A DNA stretch of 64,000 nucleotides from Paenibacillus pinihumi DSM 23905 = JCM 16419 (GTDB lineage: Bacteria > Bacillota > Bacilli > Paenibacillales > Paenibacillaceae), in assembly GCF_000422505.1 (NCBI RefSeq), contig NZ_AULX01000027.1, forward strand, positions 62,001 to 126,000, written 5' to 3'. The notes beneath the pieces were generated by a model that worked only from the letters and a program-made list of their open reading frames with translations, made no database searches and was not told the origin of the DNA. Made by a program: the position numbers and the translations under genes. How positions within the stretch are numbered: the first letter of the stretch is position 1; every line of letters starts with the position of its first letter. Below, one piece after another: positions 1-9,639 of this stretch.

Positions 1-119
1 ATATAAACAAATGAAAAATGCCTGTTTTCCGGGCTTTGTTTGTCATGTGAATGATGACGGATTTCCCTGTGTATGCGGAGAAGTGCGTCGAATTGGCAAT
101 GCTATAAGGAGGGATACAT

Positions 120-743
120 ATGTCTGTGATCAAAAACATGTATGCTGTCGGAAGAAACTACACGCTCCATGCCGCAGAACTGGGCAATGCGGTTCCGGAA
201 AGTCCGTTAATTTTCATGAAGCCGTCTCATGCGGCGGTTCTGATGGATGGCGGTACCGTCCAGTTGCCGGATCGATTGGGCTCGGTTCATTATGAAGCAG
301 AGCTGGTGATCCGGATTGCCCGGACCTATGAGCCGGGGGCAAAGGCGGAGGAACTGATCAGCGATTTTGCGCTTGGGCTCGACTTGACGCTTCGTGACGT
401 ACAGGCGGAGTTAAAGGCCAAGCAGCTTCCATGGCTTAAGGCCAAGGGCTTTAAGAATTCGGCTCCCATTACTCCGTTCCTCCGCTTCGAAGGACTGCCA
501 CAGCTTGCAGCGGCATCCTTTTCTTTGAAGATTAACGGGGAAGAGCGCCAGCGCGGCAATATCCGGGATATGATCTTTGATCTGCAAACGCTGATTGACC
601 ACATCGGACTCCATTACGGACTGGGCGAGGGTGACGTGATTTTCACAGGAACACCGGCCGGAGTCGGGCAAATCAGTGACCAGGATGAGATGGAGCTGTA
701 TTGGGGAGAGACGCTGCTGGGGTCCTGCCGTTTCGCTTTTTGA
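120..743 (+). CDS. Fumarylacetoacetate hydrolase family protein
   Basis: This is a 207-residue protein with the compact catalytic fold of the FAH family (YcgM-like, COG0179). Visible signatures are HYEAEL near residue 58, whose acidic residues normally bind the divalent metal, the GLDLTLRD segment near residue 85, and FTGTPAGVG near residue 175. Family members hydrolyse C-C bonds of acyl-pyruvates or decarboxylate oxaloacetate; the substrate here cannot be read from sequence. The start at 120 is set by the ribosome site AAGGAGGG about 6 bases upstream. It stands alone, since the pot operon has its own promoter after it. It should be cytosolic, as there is no signal peptide. The length is normal for the short form of the family, and the family assignment is secure. 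Confidence 0.9.
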   Translation: MSVIKNMYAVGRNYTLHAAELGNAVPESPLIFMKPSHAAVLMDGGTVQLPDRLGSVHYEAELVIRIARTYEPGAKAEELISDFALGLDLTLRDVQAELKAKQLPWLKAKGFKNSAPITPFLRFEGLPQLAAASFSLKINGEERQRGNIRDMIFDLQTLIDHIGLHYGLGEGDVIFTGTPAGVGQISDQDEMELYWGETLLGSCRFAF

Positions 744-757
744 TTTAGGCCAAACCA

Positions 758-785
758 TTGCAGTTTGGGTGAAAAAAGATATAAT
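758..785 (+). promoter_or_regulatory. Sigma-A-type promoter of the pot operon
   Basis: TTGCAG (758-763), a 16-base spacer and TATAAT (780-785) lie in the gap between the FAH gene and potA, about 60 bases ahead of the potA start. It would drive the four overlapping pot genes. Seen as a sequence match only. Confidence 0.5.
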
Positions 786-847
786 GAAACTTTGATAAAA
801 TTGATCTCCCTTATTATTTTGCCCTGTTGAAAGGAGGAGAGCTGCGG

Positions 848-1957
848 ATGTCTGATGAGACCATCATCCGTTTCGAACAGGTGACGAAGCGGTATGATAA
901 TGATCCTCCGGTACTCAAGGCGGTCAGCTTTGAAATCAAGAGAGGCCGCTTCTATACGCTGCTTGGGCCGTCGGGCTGCGGCAAGACGACGATTCTGCGC
1001 CTGATTGCAGGCTTTATGGAGCCGTCGGAAGGAAACATTTATTTTAACGGAAAAGTGATCAACCGGGTGCCTGCCGAGAAGCGTCAGGTCAACACCGTAT
1101 TTCAGGACTATGCGCTGTTTCCCCATTTGAATGTATTCGAGAATGTAGCATTCGGGCTGCGCATCAAGAAGCTGAAGAAGGCTGAAATTGTTAAAAAGGT
1201 GACCGATGCGCTGCGCTTTGTCAACCTTGCCGGTTACGAAACGCGTGAAATTACCGAAATGTCCGGAGGTCAGCGGCAGCGGGTTGCCATTGCGCGCGCC
1301 ATTGTGAATGAGCCGGAAATTATTTTGCTGGACGAGCCGCTGTCCGCACTCGATCTGAAGCTGCGAACAGAGATGCAGTACGAGCTGCGGGAGCTGCAGC
1401 GCCGCCTTGGCATTACGTTTATCTTTGTCACGCATGACCAAGAGGAAGCGCTGGCGATGTCTGATGAGATTTTCGTGCTTGATCAAGGGATCATCCAGCA
1501 GAGCGGGACGCCGACAGATATTTATGATGAACCGATTAACCGCTTTGTCGCTGATTTCATCGGGGAATCAAATATCGTTCCCGGCCGGATGCTGCGCGAC
1601 TATCTGGTTGAATTTGCAGGCAAGCCGTTTGAGTGTGTGGACAAGGGGCTGCGCCCGGACGAGGCGGTCGAGATCGTCATTCGTCCGGAGGATTTGGAGA
1701 TGGTTGCTCCTGATCAGGGCAAGTTGCAAATTACAGTTGATTCCCAACTGTTCCGCGGCGTTCATTATGAGATCATTGGCTCTGATGACGCAGGCAACAG
1801 ATGGCTTGTCCACTCTACGAAGAAGACAGCGGTAGGCTCGAAGACCGGGCTGGATTTTGATCCGGAGGCCATTCATGTTATGCGGTTTGGCGAATCCGAG
1901 GAGGAGTTCGACAGACGGCTGGAGGGCTATAGTGAAGCGGGAGCGGTACAGGCATGA
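848..1957 (+). CDS. potA: Spermidine/putrescine ABC transporter ATP-binding protein PotA
   Basis: This is the ATPase subunit of a polyamine importer, 369 residues. Walker A is GPSGCGKT (residues 40-47), the Q-loop is in [10 protein letters not shown], the signature is [14 protein letters not shown] and Walker B is [13 protein letters not shown]-terminal TOBE-like regulatory domain follows residue about 240, as is usual for PotA/MalK-type ATPases. The start is ATG 848, placed 10 bases after GGAGGAG; an in-frame TTG at 827 lies upstream of that ribosome site and is unlikely. It is the first gene of a four-gene operon in which each next gene overlaps the previous stop by four bases. The gene order PotA, two permeases and a binding protein is diagnostic of the spermidine/putrescine system. 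Confidence 0.95.
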   Translation: MSDETIIRFEQVTKRYDNDPPVLKAVSFEIKRGRFYTLLGPSGCGKTTILRLIAGFMEPSEGNIYFNGKVINRVPAEKRQVNTVFQDYALFPHLNVFENVAFGLRIKKLKKAEIVKKVTDALRFVNLAGYETREITEMSGGQRQRVAIARAIVNEPEIILLDEPLSALDLKLRTEMQYELRELQRRLGITFIFVTHDQEEALAMSDEIFVLDQGIIQQSGTPTDIYDEPINRFVADFIGESNIVPGRMLRDYLVEFAGKPFECVDKGLRPDEAVEIVIRPEDLEMVAPDQGKLQITVDSQLFRGVHYEIIGSDDAGNRWLVHSTKKTAVGSKTGLDFDPEAIHVMRFGESEEEFDRRLEGYSEAGAVQA

Positions 1958-2760
1958 CCAGCAGAGCGCGTAATTTGTATCTGGTCCCTTATCTGCTCTG
2001 GATCGGGCTGTTCGTCATCGCTCCGATTGCGCTCATCGTGTACTATTCGCTGTTCGATGTGGAGGGACAGTTTACGCTGTCCAATTACGTAAAATTTTTT
2101 ACGCCCGTTTATTTGAAAATGACACTCAGCTCGTTCTGGTACGCGTTCCTGATTACGTTCTGGTCCCTGCTGATTGCATATCCAACGGCATATTTGATTA
2201 CGAAGACGAAGCATAAGCAGCTTTGGCTGCTGCTGATTATTTTGCCAAGCTGGATTAATCTGCTGCTCAAGGCTTATGCGTTTATCGGCTTGTTCGGAAC
2301 GTACGGCTTTGCTAACGGGTTCCTGGAGCTAATCGGCATCGGGACGAAGCAAATCCTGTTTACGGATTTCAGCTTTATCTTCGTATCGGTATATATCTTT
2401 ATTCCGTTTATGGTGCTGCCGATCTTCAACGCTTTGGAGGAACTGTCACCCTCGCTTATTTACGCGTCCCGTGATCTGGGGGCATCAGCATGGACAACGT
2501 TCCGCCGTGTTGTATTCCCGCTTACACTGGGCGGTGTGAAGGCTGGCTGCCAGGTCGTATTTATCCCGGCGCTCTCGCTGTTTATGATTACACGCCTTAT
2601 TGCAGGGAACCGGGTCATTACGCTCGGCACAGCTATTGAGCAGCATTTCCTCGTGACGCAGGACTGGGGCATGGGGGCTACCATTGCGGTATTCCTCGTA
2701 CTGATGATGGCGCTGATTATGATTGTGACCGGCGGGCGCAAGGCAAGGGGGACAAAATGA
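1954..2760 (+). CDS. potB: Spermidine/putrescine ABC transporter permease PotB
   Basis: This is an inner-membrane permease of 268 residues with about six hydrophobic segments, the first at residues 10-30. The EAA-type cytoplasmic loop that contacts the ATPase is visible as [20 protein letters not shown] near residues 170-190. Its ATG overlaps the potA stop (ATGA), so the two are translationally coupled. With PotC it should form the heterodimeric channel for polyamines. The length is typical for PotB. Assignment to the polyamine family rests on the operon and on the strong PotD homology downstream. Confidence 0.93.
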   Translation: MTSRARNLYLVPYLLWIGLFVIAPIALIVYYSLFDVEGQFTLSNYVKFFTPVYLKMTLSSFWYAFLITFWSLLIAYPTAYLITKTKHKQLWLLLIILPSWINLLLKAYAFIGLFGTYGFANGFLELIGIGTKQILFTDFSFIFVSVYIFIPFMVLPIFNALEELSPSLIYASRDLGASAWTTFRRVVFPLTLGGVKAGCQVVFIPALSLFMITRLIAGNRVITLGTAIEQHFLVTQDWGMGATIAVFLVLMMALIMIVTGGRKARGTK

Positions 2761-3563
2761 GACGGGGCATCAAATGGTCAAACCTGTATCTGGCAGCTGT
2801 GTTTCTTATTTTGTACGCGCCGATCTTCTATCTGATGTTCTATTCCTTCAACAGCGGCGGATCCATGAGGGAATTCGAGAGCTTCACACTGGAATGGTAC
2901 GGCGAGGTGTTCTCCGACACCCGGCTGCTCATTATTGTACTGAACACATTGGTTATCGCACTGTTGTCGTCGCTGATTTCCACCATTCTGGGTGTCATCG
3001 GCGCATTGGCGATCAGGCAGGTCAGACGGCTGCGTTCCAAGCATACGCTGCTGTCCCTTAACAATGTGCTTATCGTCAGCCCGGACGTCATTATCGGGGC
3101 ATCCTTCCTGATTTTGTTTACGATGATAGGCTTGCAGCTCGGATTCAGCTCGGTGCTGATCTCGCATATTGCATTTAGTGTTCCGATTGTGGTGCTTATG
3201 GTGTTGCCCAAGCTGGAGGAAATGAGTCCGACACTCATTGACGCGGCTCGTGATCTGGGCGCAAGCCGCTGGGAAGTTCTGACGAAGGTGACGCTGCCCT
3301 TTATCAAGCCGGGCATCTTTGCGGGTTTCTTTATGGCGTTAACCTATTCATTGGATGACTTTGCAGTTACCTTCTTTGTGACAGGCAACGGCTTCTCCAC
3401 GCTGTCGGTAGAGATTTATTCCAGAGCGCGCCATGGTGTGTCGCTGTCCATCAATGCGTTGTCGACGCTGCTGTTCCTGTTCACTGCGCTGCTTGTTGTC
3501 GGCTACTATTTCATTCACCGGAGAACGAACGGCAAGCCTGCGAATGCGGAGGTGGGACCATGA
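2757..3563 (+). CDS. potC: Spermidine/putrescine ABC transporter permease PotC
   Basis: This is the second membrane subunit, 268 residues, again with six predicted membrane segments and an EAA loop (ARDLGASRWEVLTKVTLPFI). The conserved family stretch YSLDDFAVTFFVTG follows it near residues 195-210. The ATG overlaps the potB stop by four bases, and its own stop overlaps the potD start by four. It pairs with PotB in the importer. Nothing unusual is seen. Confidence 0.93.
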   Translation: MRRGIKWSNLYLAAVFLILYAPIFYLMFYSFNSGGSMREFESFTLEWYGEVFSDTRLLIIVLNTLVIALLSSLISTILGVIGALAIRQVRRLRSKHTLLSLNNVLIVSPDVIIGASFLILFTMIGLQLGFSSVLISHIAFSVPIVVLMVLPKLEEMSPTLIDAARDLGASRWEVLTKVTLPFIKPGIFAGFFMALTYSLDDFAVTFFVTGNGFSTLSVEIYSRARHGVSLSINALSTLLFLFTALLVVGYYFIHRRTNGKPANAEVGP

Positions 3564-4633
3564 AGCAGCTCGTACGCATGACGGCGGCTGTCATCATAAT
3601 TACCGCTGCGCTGCTGTATTTGACCAACTGGCTCAATACATCGCAGGGTTTCCGGGGGAAAGACACGCTGACGATCTACAACTGGGGGGACTATATCGAT
3701 CCCGAATTGCTCGCGCGCTTTGAGAAGGAGACCGGCATCAAGGTCATCTACCAGACCTTTGACTCCAACGAAGCGATGATGACAAAGATTGCCCAAGGCG
3801 GCACTTCCTATGACGTCAGTATTCCTTCGGAGTACGCGATCAGCAAAATGAAGCAGGAAGGACTGCTTTTGCCGATTGACCATTCCAAAATTCCGAACCT
3901 GAAGTATGTGGACAAGCGGTTCATGGATCTATCCTTTGACCACGACAACCAATACTCCATCCCGTATTTCTGGGGGACGGTCGGAATTGTATACAACCCG
4001 GAGATGCTCGGCGGCCGTGAGATTCACAAATGGTCAGATCTGTGGGACGAGAGCCTGCGCAACCAGATTCTGCTCGTAGACGGGGCGCGTGAGGTCATCG
4101 GCATGAGCCTGAACGCTCTGGGCTACTCGCTGAATGATACGGATGAAGGTCATTTACAGGAGGCGCTGCGCAGGTTGAATCTGCTCACGCCGAATGTCAA
4201 AGCGATCGTTGGAGACGAGATCAAGATGCTGCTGGCCGGAGAAGAAGCGGCAATCGGTGTCGTATGGTCTGGTGACGCATCGGAAATAATGAGCGAGAAT
4301 GAGAAGCTGGATTATGTGGTGCCGAAGGAAGGGACGAATCTGTGGTTCGACAACATGGTGATCCCGAAATCAGCGACCAATATCGAAGGTGCCCATAAGT
4401 TTATCAACTTCATGCTGGACCCGGAGGTCAACGCCCAGAATACCGAATATGTCGGCTATTCGACGCCAAATGCGAAGGCATTGGAACTGCTGCCGGAAGA
4501 CATTTCAGGCGATGAGCGGTTCTATCCGGACCCGGAGATGACGTCCAAGCTTGAAGTCTATGAAAATCTAGGGCCACGGATGCTGTCTCATTATAATGAG
4601 CTGTTCCTGGAGTTCAAGATGCATCGAAAATAA
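3560..4633 (+). CDS. potD: Spermidine/putrescine-binding protein PotD
   Basis: This is the extracellular polyamine-binding protein, 357 residues. An N-terminal hydrophobic segment (residues 7-24) anchors or exports it. No lipobox cysteine is seen, which is unusual for a Gram-positive binding protein and suggests an uncleaved anchor. The mature part begins with LTIYNWGDYIDPELL, a hallmark of PotD/PotF, and continues with the type 2 periplasmic-binding fold to the end (WFDNMVIPKSATN near residue 265). It overlaps potC by four bases and is the last gene of the operon, followed by a strong terminator. Its role is to capture spermidine or putrescine and deliver it to PotBC. Confidence 0.94.
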   Translation: MKQLVRMTAAVIIITAALLYLTNWLNTSQGFRGKDTLTIYNWGDYIDPELLARFEKETGIKVIYQTFDSNEAMMTKIAQGGTSYDVSIPSEYAISKMKQEGLLLPIDHSKIPNLKYVDKRFMDLSFDHDNQYSIPYFWGTVGIVYNPEMLGGREIHKWSDLWDESLRNQILLVDGAREVIGMSLNALGYSLNDTDEGHLQEALRRLNLLTPNVKAIVGDEIKMLLAGEEAAIGVVWSGDASEIMSENEKLDYVVPKEGTNLWFDNMVIPKSATNIEGAHKFINFMLDPEVNAQNTEYVGYSTPNAKALELLPEDISGDERFYPDPEMTSKLEVYENLGPRMLSHYNELFLEFKMHRK

Positions 4634-4647
4634 GCTCAAATAAAAAT

Positions 4648-4698
4648 GGCTCCATCCGTTTATCCGTTACAAAAGGATAAGGGATGGAGTCTTTTTTT
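4648..4698 (+). terminator. Intrinsic terminator of pot operon
   Basis: GGCTCCATCC at 4648 pairs with GGATGGAGTC near 4683-4691, closing a long stem that is followed by a run of seven T. It lies 15 bases after the potD stop. On the other strand it also ends close to the esterase gene, so it may act in both directions. Confidence 0.85.
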
Positions 4699-4701
4699 AT
4701 A

Positions 4702-5658
4702 TCATGAAAGCAAATGTTTGACGGCAAATTTCATGGCTTTTTGCCGCTGGGCATCCTCCACATGATGGCCGGTGAACGGATAGATCTCCAGCTGCTTTAT
4801 GGCCGATGCTGCTGCATGATAGGCCGGAAAAATCTGTTCCGGCATGCATACGGTATCCTTGAGACCGACTGACATCAGCAGCGGTGCATGAAGGCGGTGG
4901 GCCAAATGTATCATGTCAAAATAATTCAGATGGTTAAGCACCGTATCCAAATGCTGCGGGTAGAACCTGACAAACTGTTGAAGCTCGGTCAGCGAACTGG
5001 TGGAATGGAACAGTCCATAATCGAGATGGCACAGGTTCGGAATATCGGCAATTGTCAGGCTGATTCTAGGTTCAAGTGCAGAGACAATCAGCGCCATCCC
5101 GCCGCCCTGGCTTGCACCGGTAATGCCTACCTTGTCGGAATCTATCTCCGGCTGGAGGAACAGCCAGTCTGCCGCACGCAAGGCATCGAAGACAATCGCC
5201 TTGTAATACATATGCTCCAGATCAAGAATTCCCTCCGTGATCCAGCCTTTGGTCATGCCGAAGCTGCTTCCGAGCGTATTGCCGCTCTCGCCGCCTTGTC
5301 CACGGACATCCAGGGCAAATACGCCAATGCCCAGACTGACCCAATAGGCGGAATGATCCGGCGAGATCGGCCCGCCGTTGTAGCCGGGGAAGGTGAGCAG
5401 GCAAGGACAAGGTGAGCTTGATGAAGCCTGTTCAGGCAGCATTAATCGTCCATGAATCGTTGTTCCGGCGAAGCCCTCGTAAGTGACATGATCGACCCTC
5501 ATCTTCATTGAGGTCGTTTCCGGGGTCCTGTCAGCCGTATAGGGCTCGCTTGTCGCCTCTGCTATATTGCGTCTCCAATATTGCTCCAGATCTTGTGGCG
5601 GGCTTGTAACGCTTCTAATCTGATGAAGCTCCTGAACTCGTTTCTCGATGGCATTCAC
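4702..5658 (-). CDS. Acetylxylan esterase / cephalosporin-C deacetylase family hydrolase
   Basis: This is an alpha/beta hydrolase of 318 residues, the usual size of the AXE1 family (COG3458). The nucleophile elbow is GASQGG near residue 183. The acid is in GLKDTVCMPEQ near residue 270 and the histidine in TGHHVEDAQ near residue 298. The oxyanion region reads FPGYNGG and DVRGQGGESG. It probably removes acetyl groups from sugars such as xylo-oligosaccharides, in the cytosol. The start is GTG 5658; its ribosome site GAGGAGGTAA is embedded in the last codons and stop of hemL, so translation is coupled to hemL although no functional link is obvious. Confidence 0.88.
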   Translation of the reverse strand: MNAIEKRVQELHQIRSVTSPPQDLEQYWRRNIAEATSEPYTADRTPETTSMKMRVDHVTYEGFAGTTIHGRLMLPEQASSSSPCPCLLTFPGYNGGPISPDHSAYWVSLGIGVFALDVRGQGGESGNTLGSSFGMTKGWITEGILDLEHMYYKAIVFDALRAADWLFLQPEIDSDKVGITGASQGGGMALIVSALEPRISLTIADIPNLCHLDYGLFHSTSSLTELQQFVRFYPQHLDTVLNHLNYFDMIHLAHRLHAPLLMSVGLKDTVCMPEQIFPAYHAAASAIKQLEIYPFTGHHVEDAQRQKAMKFAVKHLLS

Positions 5659-5665
5659 CCTGGGA

Positions 5666-6985
5666 TTACCTCCTCATGGCGGCGAAAGCTTTGGCAGCAG
5701 CGGAAATCGTATATTCAATATCTTCATCCGTATGGGCTGTCGTCAGGAACCAGGCCTCATATTTGGATGGTGCCAGACATACGCCCTGATCCAGCATCAG
5801 ACGGAAAAACTTGGCGAACTGCTCGCTGTCTGTATCCTGCGCTTCATCGTAGTTGGTTATCGGATGATTGCAGAAATGGGTAGAGAATGCGCCGCGAATG
5901 CGATTGATGGTCAGCGCAACTCCATTTTCATCAGCTGCTCCCTGAATGCCTTGAGCCAGACGTACAGCCTGTCTCTCCATCTGCTCATATACACCAGGAG
6001 CCTTTAGTACCTCTAGGCAAGCAATGCCTGCCGAGATGGAAGCCGGATTGCCTGCCATCGTTCCTGCCTGATAGGCGGGACCGAGTGGGGCAACCTGCTC
6101 CATTATATTTTTTCGGCCGCCGTAAGCCCCGATTGGCAGCCCGCCGCCAATAATTTTGCCAAGCGCTGTCAGGTCAGGCTCGATTGCCGCATGGTCAGAG
6201 AAGGCAGCATAGGTTTGGGAGCTTCCGTAGTGGAAACGGAAGGCGCTAATGACTTCATCATAGATGACGAGCGCTCCCGCAGCCCGCGTCAGCTTGCACA
6301 GTTCTTCCAGAAATCCGGGCTTGGGCATCACCATGCCGAAATTGCCGACAATCGGCTCAACCATAACCGCAGCGACCTCATCGCCCCAACGCTCCAGCGC
6401 AGTCCGCAGACTGTCCGGATCATTGAATGGAACGGTGATGACCTCATTGGCGATGCTGACCGGCACGCCGGCGCTATCTGGAATGCCAAGTGTGGAAGGA
6501 CCCGATCCTGCCGCAACCAGCACGAGATCGGAGTGGCCGTGGTAACAGCCGGCGAACTTGATAATCTTGCTGCGTCCCGTGTACGCACGAGCGACGCGGA
6601 TGGTGGTCATAACAGCCTCTGTGCCGGAATTGACGAAGCGTACCTTATCCATGGACGGGATCGCTTCTTTCAGCATTCGGGCCAGCTTGATCTCCAGCTC
6701 TGTCGGCGTGCCGTATAGGGTGCCGTTCTGTGCTGCGCGAATAATGGCTTCCGTAACATGGGGATGGGCATGTCCGGTAATGATAGGGCCGTAGGCAGCC
6801 AGATAATCAATATACTGGTTGTCGTCAACATCCCAGAAGCGGGCGCCGCTTGCACGTTTCATAAAGACAGGGGCACCGCCGCCTACAGCCTTGAAGGAGC
6901 GGGACGGACTATTCACCCCGCCGACAATATGTTCGAGCGCCTCTTCATACAGGCGTGAAGAATTTGGACGTTGCTCAGTTGACAT
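5666..6985 (-). CDS. hemL: Glutamate-1-semialdehyde 2,1-aminomutase
   Basis: This is a PLP enzyme of tetrapyrrole synthesis that converts glutamate-1-semialdehyde to 5-aminolevulinate; it has 439 residues. The N-terminal hallmark [15 protein letters not shown] is present near residue 22. The PLP lysine lies in [15 protein letters not shown] near residue 275 and the cofactor-binding acidic residue in IYDEVIS near residue 245. The start at 6985 follows GGAGGCCC. It is not next to the other hem genes here, so it may be the second, dispersed copy (GsaB-like) that many Bacillota carry. It heads a two-gene unit with the esterase downstream. Confidence 0.95.
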   Translation of the reverse strand: MSTEQRPNSSRLYEEALEHIVGGVNSPSRSFKAVGGGAPVFMKRASGARFWDVDDNQYIDYLAAYGPIITGHAHPHVTEAIIRAAQNGTLYGTPTELEIKLARMLKEAIPSMDKVRFVNSGTEAVMTTIRVARAYTGRSKIIKFAGCYHGHSDLVLVAAGSGPSTLGIPDSAGVPVSIANEVITVPFNDPDSLRTALERWGDEVAAVMVEPIVGNFGMVMPKPGFLEELCKLTRAAGALVIYDEVISAFRFHYGSSQTYAAFSDHAAIEPDLTALGKIIGGGLPIGAYGGRKNIMEQVAPLGPAYQAGTMAGNPASISAGIACLEVLKAPGVYEQMERQAVRLAQGIQGAADENGVALTINRIRGAFSTHFCNHPITNYDEAQDTDSEQFAKFFRLMLDQGVCLAPSKYEAWFLTTAHTDEDIEYTISAAAKAFAAMRR

Positions 6986-7040
6986 CGTAATAGGGCCTCC
7001 TTGCGTTGATGGATGTTGGAATACATCCGAATAAAATGGA

Positions 7041-7081
7041 AAAGACAGGCTGCCGTCAAAATCAGACGGCTCGCCTGCCTT
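7041..7081 (-). terminator. Terminator of the LCP gene
   Basis: Read on the minus strand, GGCAGGCGAGCCGTC pairs with GACGGCAGCCTGTC around a short loop and is followed by TTTT. It lies between the LCP gene stop and hemL, separating the two minus-strand units. Confidence 0.85.
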
Positions 7082-7126
7082 AATTATAACTCATAATCGA
7101 AATGCAGAAGTCCATAATAAAAGGAA

Positions 7127-8224
7127 TCAGGAACGATTTTTCTTATCGCCCGGCTTGCTGCCATTAACTTCACTTGCTGTGTCCTTGTTATCGGCAGTAC
7201 CACCGTCTTTGGTGGGTTCTTCCGGATTGGCCAGCGATTCATCCTGCTGCAGAAGCTCCTGGACGTATTCATGCACCTTGGCTTCATTGCGGACGCCAAG
7301 CACAGACGCGCCTCCAACTTTCAAATCATACAGCTGATCCATTGCAGGCACCTGTGCGGAGCCGGCCATATGAATGCCAAGTCCAAGCTGTCCAAGCTTG
7401 AGCATATCCTGTACGTCCAGATTTGTTTCAATATAATCCTGGACGCTCTCCAATATTTCTTTCATCCGCAGCAAATTCCATGAGGATTGCAGCTCTGTCG
7501 CTACTGCCTGCATGAAATTGCGCTGACGTTCGGTGCGCGTGAAATCGGACAACGCATCATGGCGGAAGCGTACATATTGGAGTGCTTTGTCTCCGTCGAG
7601 ATGCTGCAGGCCCTTTTTTAGATGGATATCATACTTGTGTCCGTCTGCTTTATCAACATAGTTCATATCTTTCTCGACTTCAAAATCAATGCCGCCCATG
7701 GCGTCAATCAAGGACTTGAAACCTTCGAATTCGGCATAGACGTAATATTGAATTTTTAGGCCAAGTAGATTGCCGACTGCTTCCATTGCCAGGTTTGGTC
7801 CCCCAAACGTAATGGCAGTGTTGATTCGCTGCTTGCCGTATCCCGGAATATCAACATAGGTATCCCTCAATACGGAGAACAGATGAGCCTTCTTCGAGAC
7901 GGGATCAATGGATGCGATAAGGATGGAATCGGAACGGGCAATGCCGTTGCTGTTCTCCTCACGACCGTCACCGCCAAGAAGCGCAATATTCACACGTTCA
8001 GTGCCTTCCCATTTCGGAGGCTCTGTGTAACTGGTTTGGGTAAACTGGTCAAATCTCGACTCGCCATCAGGCTTTTGGAAGTTATCCAGCGCATTATAAA
8101 TGCCAACTCCCTGATAAGCTGCATATCCCGCAATAAGCACAACTACAATAAGCACGCCATAAAGAGTCATTTTCCATGATTTTTTCCATGGTTTTCTCTT
8201 TTTCTTGTCGTCTTTAGCAGACAT
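7127..8224 (-). CDS. LytR-CpsA-Psr (LCP) family cell-wall protein
   Basis: This is a 365-residue membrane-anchored LCP protein. A lysine-rich cytoplasmic tail (residues 1-15) is followed by one membrane segment (about residues 17-38) and the extracellular LCP catalytic domain from about residue 75. Visible motifs are LLGGDGREENSNGIARSDS and ALQYVRFRHD near residue 215, which holds the arginines that bind the lipid pyrophosphate. LCP enzymes transfer teichoic acids or other polymers from undecaprenyl carriers to peptidoglycan. The last 50 residues are polar and low-complexity. It is monocistronic, with its own terminator and a possible promoter (TTTACA, 17, AGAATA) just upstream on the minus strand. 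Confidence 0.93.
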   Translation of the reverse strand: MSAKDDKKKRKPWKKSWKMTLYGVLIVVVLIAGYAAYQGVGIYNALDNFQKPDGESRFDQFTQTSYTEPPKWEGTERVNIALLGGDGREENSNGIARSDSILIASIDPVSKKAHLFSVLRDTYVDIPGYGKQRINTAITFGGPNLAMEAVGNLLGLKIQYYVYAEFEGFKSLIDAMGGIDFEVEKDMNYVDKADGHKYDIHLKKGLQHLDGDKALQYVRFRHDALSDFTRTERQRNFMQAVATELQSSWNLLRMKEILESVQDYIETNLDVQDMLKLGQLGLGIHMAGSAQVPAMDQLYDLKVGGASVLGVRNEAKVHEYVQELLQQDESLANPEEPTKDGGTADNKDTASEVNGSKPGDKKNRS

Positions 8225-8634
8225 TTGGTTTCATCACCCATTCGTATATTCTTTTATGAATAAATTTTGTGTAAAACAAAGTGACCTCTGTGATGCAGGT
8301 GCTGCAGCTTTAGCTTTTGTCCCGGCTTAATCTCAGCATATGAACAAGAGTTGCCGCCAAGCAGCATAGTGACTACCTTTTTACATAAACAAAGATGACA
8401 CATGTTGACACTTGAATTTCATTCCATCCGGAATTAAGCTTATACATGTCGCAAAAGCACCTGGGATGGAGAGAATACGAAGTGATGTACTGCCAATTAT
8501 GATGCTTGTGATAGAAAGCATATCATCATAAAATTATAAATTGCGGAGGTTGTCTAAGCAAGTCATTTTCTTTTATTCAGAACTATAACACAATTTCCCG
8601 GGAAATGTCGAAGGGAAGGAAGCAGGAGACTTTC
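8225..8634. other. Divergent intergenic region
   Basis: This 410-base gap separates the divergent LCP and ABC exporter units. It holds candidate promoters on both strands: TTTACA-17-AGAATA close to the LCP start on minus, and TTGTGA (8506-8511), 17 bases, TAAAAT (8529-8534) on plus. No coding sequence or structured RNA was recognised. Confidence 0.4.
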
Positions 8635-9639
8635 ATGTTAGCGATTGATGTAGAGAAGCTGCAAAAAAGCTTCAGAGTGCAGAAAAACCGCGAAGGCTTG
8701 GGTGGGGCACTAAAAGACCTTTTGCGAAGAGAATATACGGAAGTAGAGGCCGTCAAGCAGATTAGTTTCCAGATTCCGCAAGGCGAGATTTGCGGCTATA
8801 TCGGAGAGAACGGGGCCGGGAAGTCGACCACAATCAAGATGCTCACAGGGATTCTGGTGCCAACATCAGGCAAGGTAGAGGTAGGCGGCTATGTTCCTTT
8901 TAAAGAAAGGGAAAAGTTTGTAAAAAATATTGGCGTCGTATTCGGACAGCGCAGTCAGCTCTGGTGGGATATCGGTGTAATCGAATCTTTTCATCTGCTG
9001 CGCAAGGTATACCGGGTTCCGGAGAATGATTTCCGCAAGCGGCTGGATGAGCTGGTAGAGCGGCTGCAACTGGGCGAGCTTCTGAACCGTCCGGTACGCA
9101 AGTTAAGCCTTGGCCAGCGCATGCGCTGTGAACTTGTTGCTTCATTGCTGCATAACCCGGCCATTCTTTTCCTGGACGAACCGACGATCGGCCTGGATAT
9201 TCTGGTAAAGACAGAAATTCGGGATTTCCTCATGGGACTGAACAAGGAGTATGGCACGACCATTCTGCTTACAACACATGACCTTCAGGATATCGAGGCA
9301 CTCTGCTCGCGGGTCATTATGCTGGATGACGGCTCGATTATCTATGACGGCAGTCTGGAGAAGCTGAAATCCAACTGGAGCAAAGGAAGGGAAATCCAGT
9401 TCCAATTCGCGCATCCGGTGAAGAAGGAGCAGATGGACAGCTGGACTGAGGGGCTGAATGTACAGTGGAGGCCGGAGAATGATCTGACAGCCAAGATGTG
9501 GCTGCCTCATTCGGTAAATGTATCTGAGGCTCTGTCGCGTGTCGTAGGAGCAGCTGAAATTCGCGACATTAAAATCTTTGAGACCAACACGGACGAGATC
9601 GTCAGAGAGATTTACCAATCGGAGAAGGTGTCTTCATGA
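8635..9639 (+). CDS. ABC-2 exporter ATP-binding protein (COG4586-like)
   Basis: This ATPase of 334 residues has Walker A GENGAGKST near residue 65, a Q-loop in GVVFGQRSQLWWD, signature LSLGQRMRCELVASLLH and Walker B ILFLDEPTIGLD. The GQRSQLWWD motif is typical of the COG4586 subfamily, which works with two dissimilar permeases as found next. The start is ATG 8635, seven bases after GCAGGAGA; the in-frame ATG at 8605 has no ribosome site. The exporter's substrate is unknown; family members have been linked to drug or lipid export. Its stop overlaps the next start by four bases. Confidence 0.92.
   Translation: MLAIDVEKLQKSFRVQKNREGLGGALKDLLRREYTEVEAVKQISFQIPQGEICGYIGENGAGKSTTIKMLTGILVPTSGKVEVGGYVPFKEREKFVKNIGVVFGQRSQLWWDIGVIESFHLLRKVYRVPENDFRKRLDELVERLQLGELLNRPVRKLSLGQRMRCELVASLLHNPAILFLDEPTIGLDILVKTEIRDFLMGLNKEYGTTILLTTHDLQDIEALCSRVIMLDDGSIIYDGSLEKLKSNWSKGREIQFQFAHPVKKEQMDSWTEGLNVQWRPENDLTAKMWLPHSVNVSEALSRVVGAAEIRDIKIFETNTDEIVREIYQSEKVSS

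Noticed and set aside
11-295. Open frame at the window start
   Set aside because: It overlaps the FAH gene in another frame, has no ribosome site and shows no protein-like composition.
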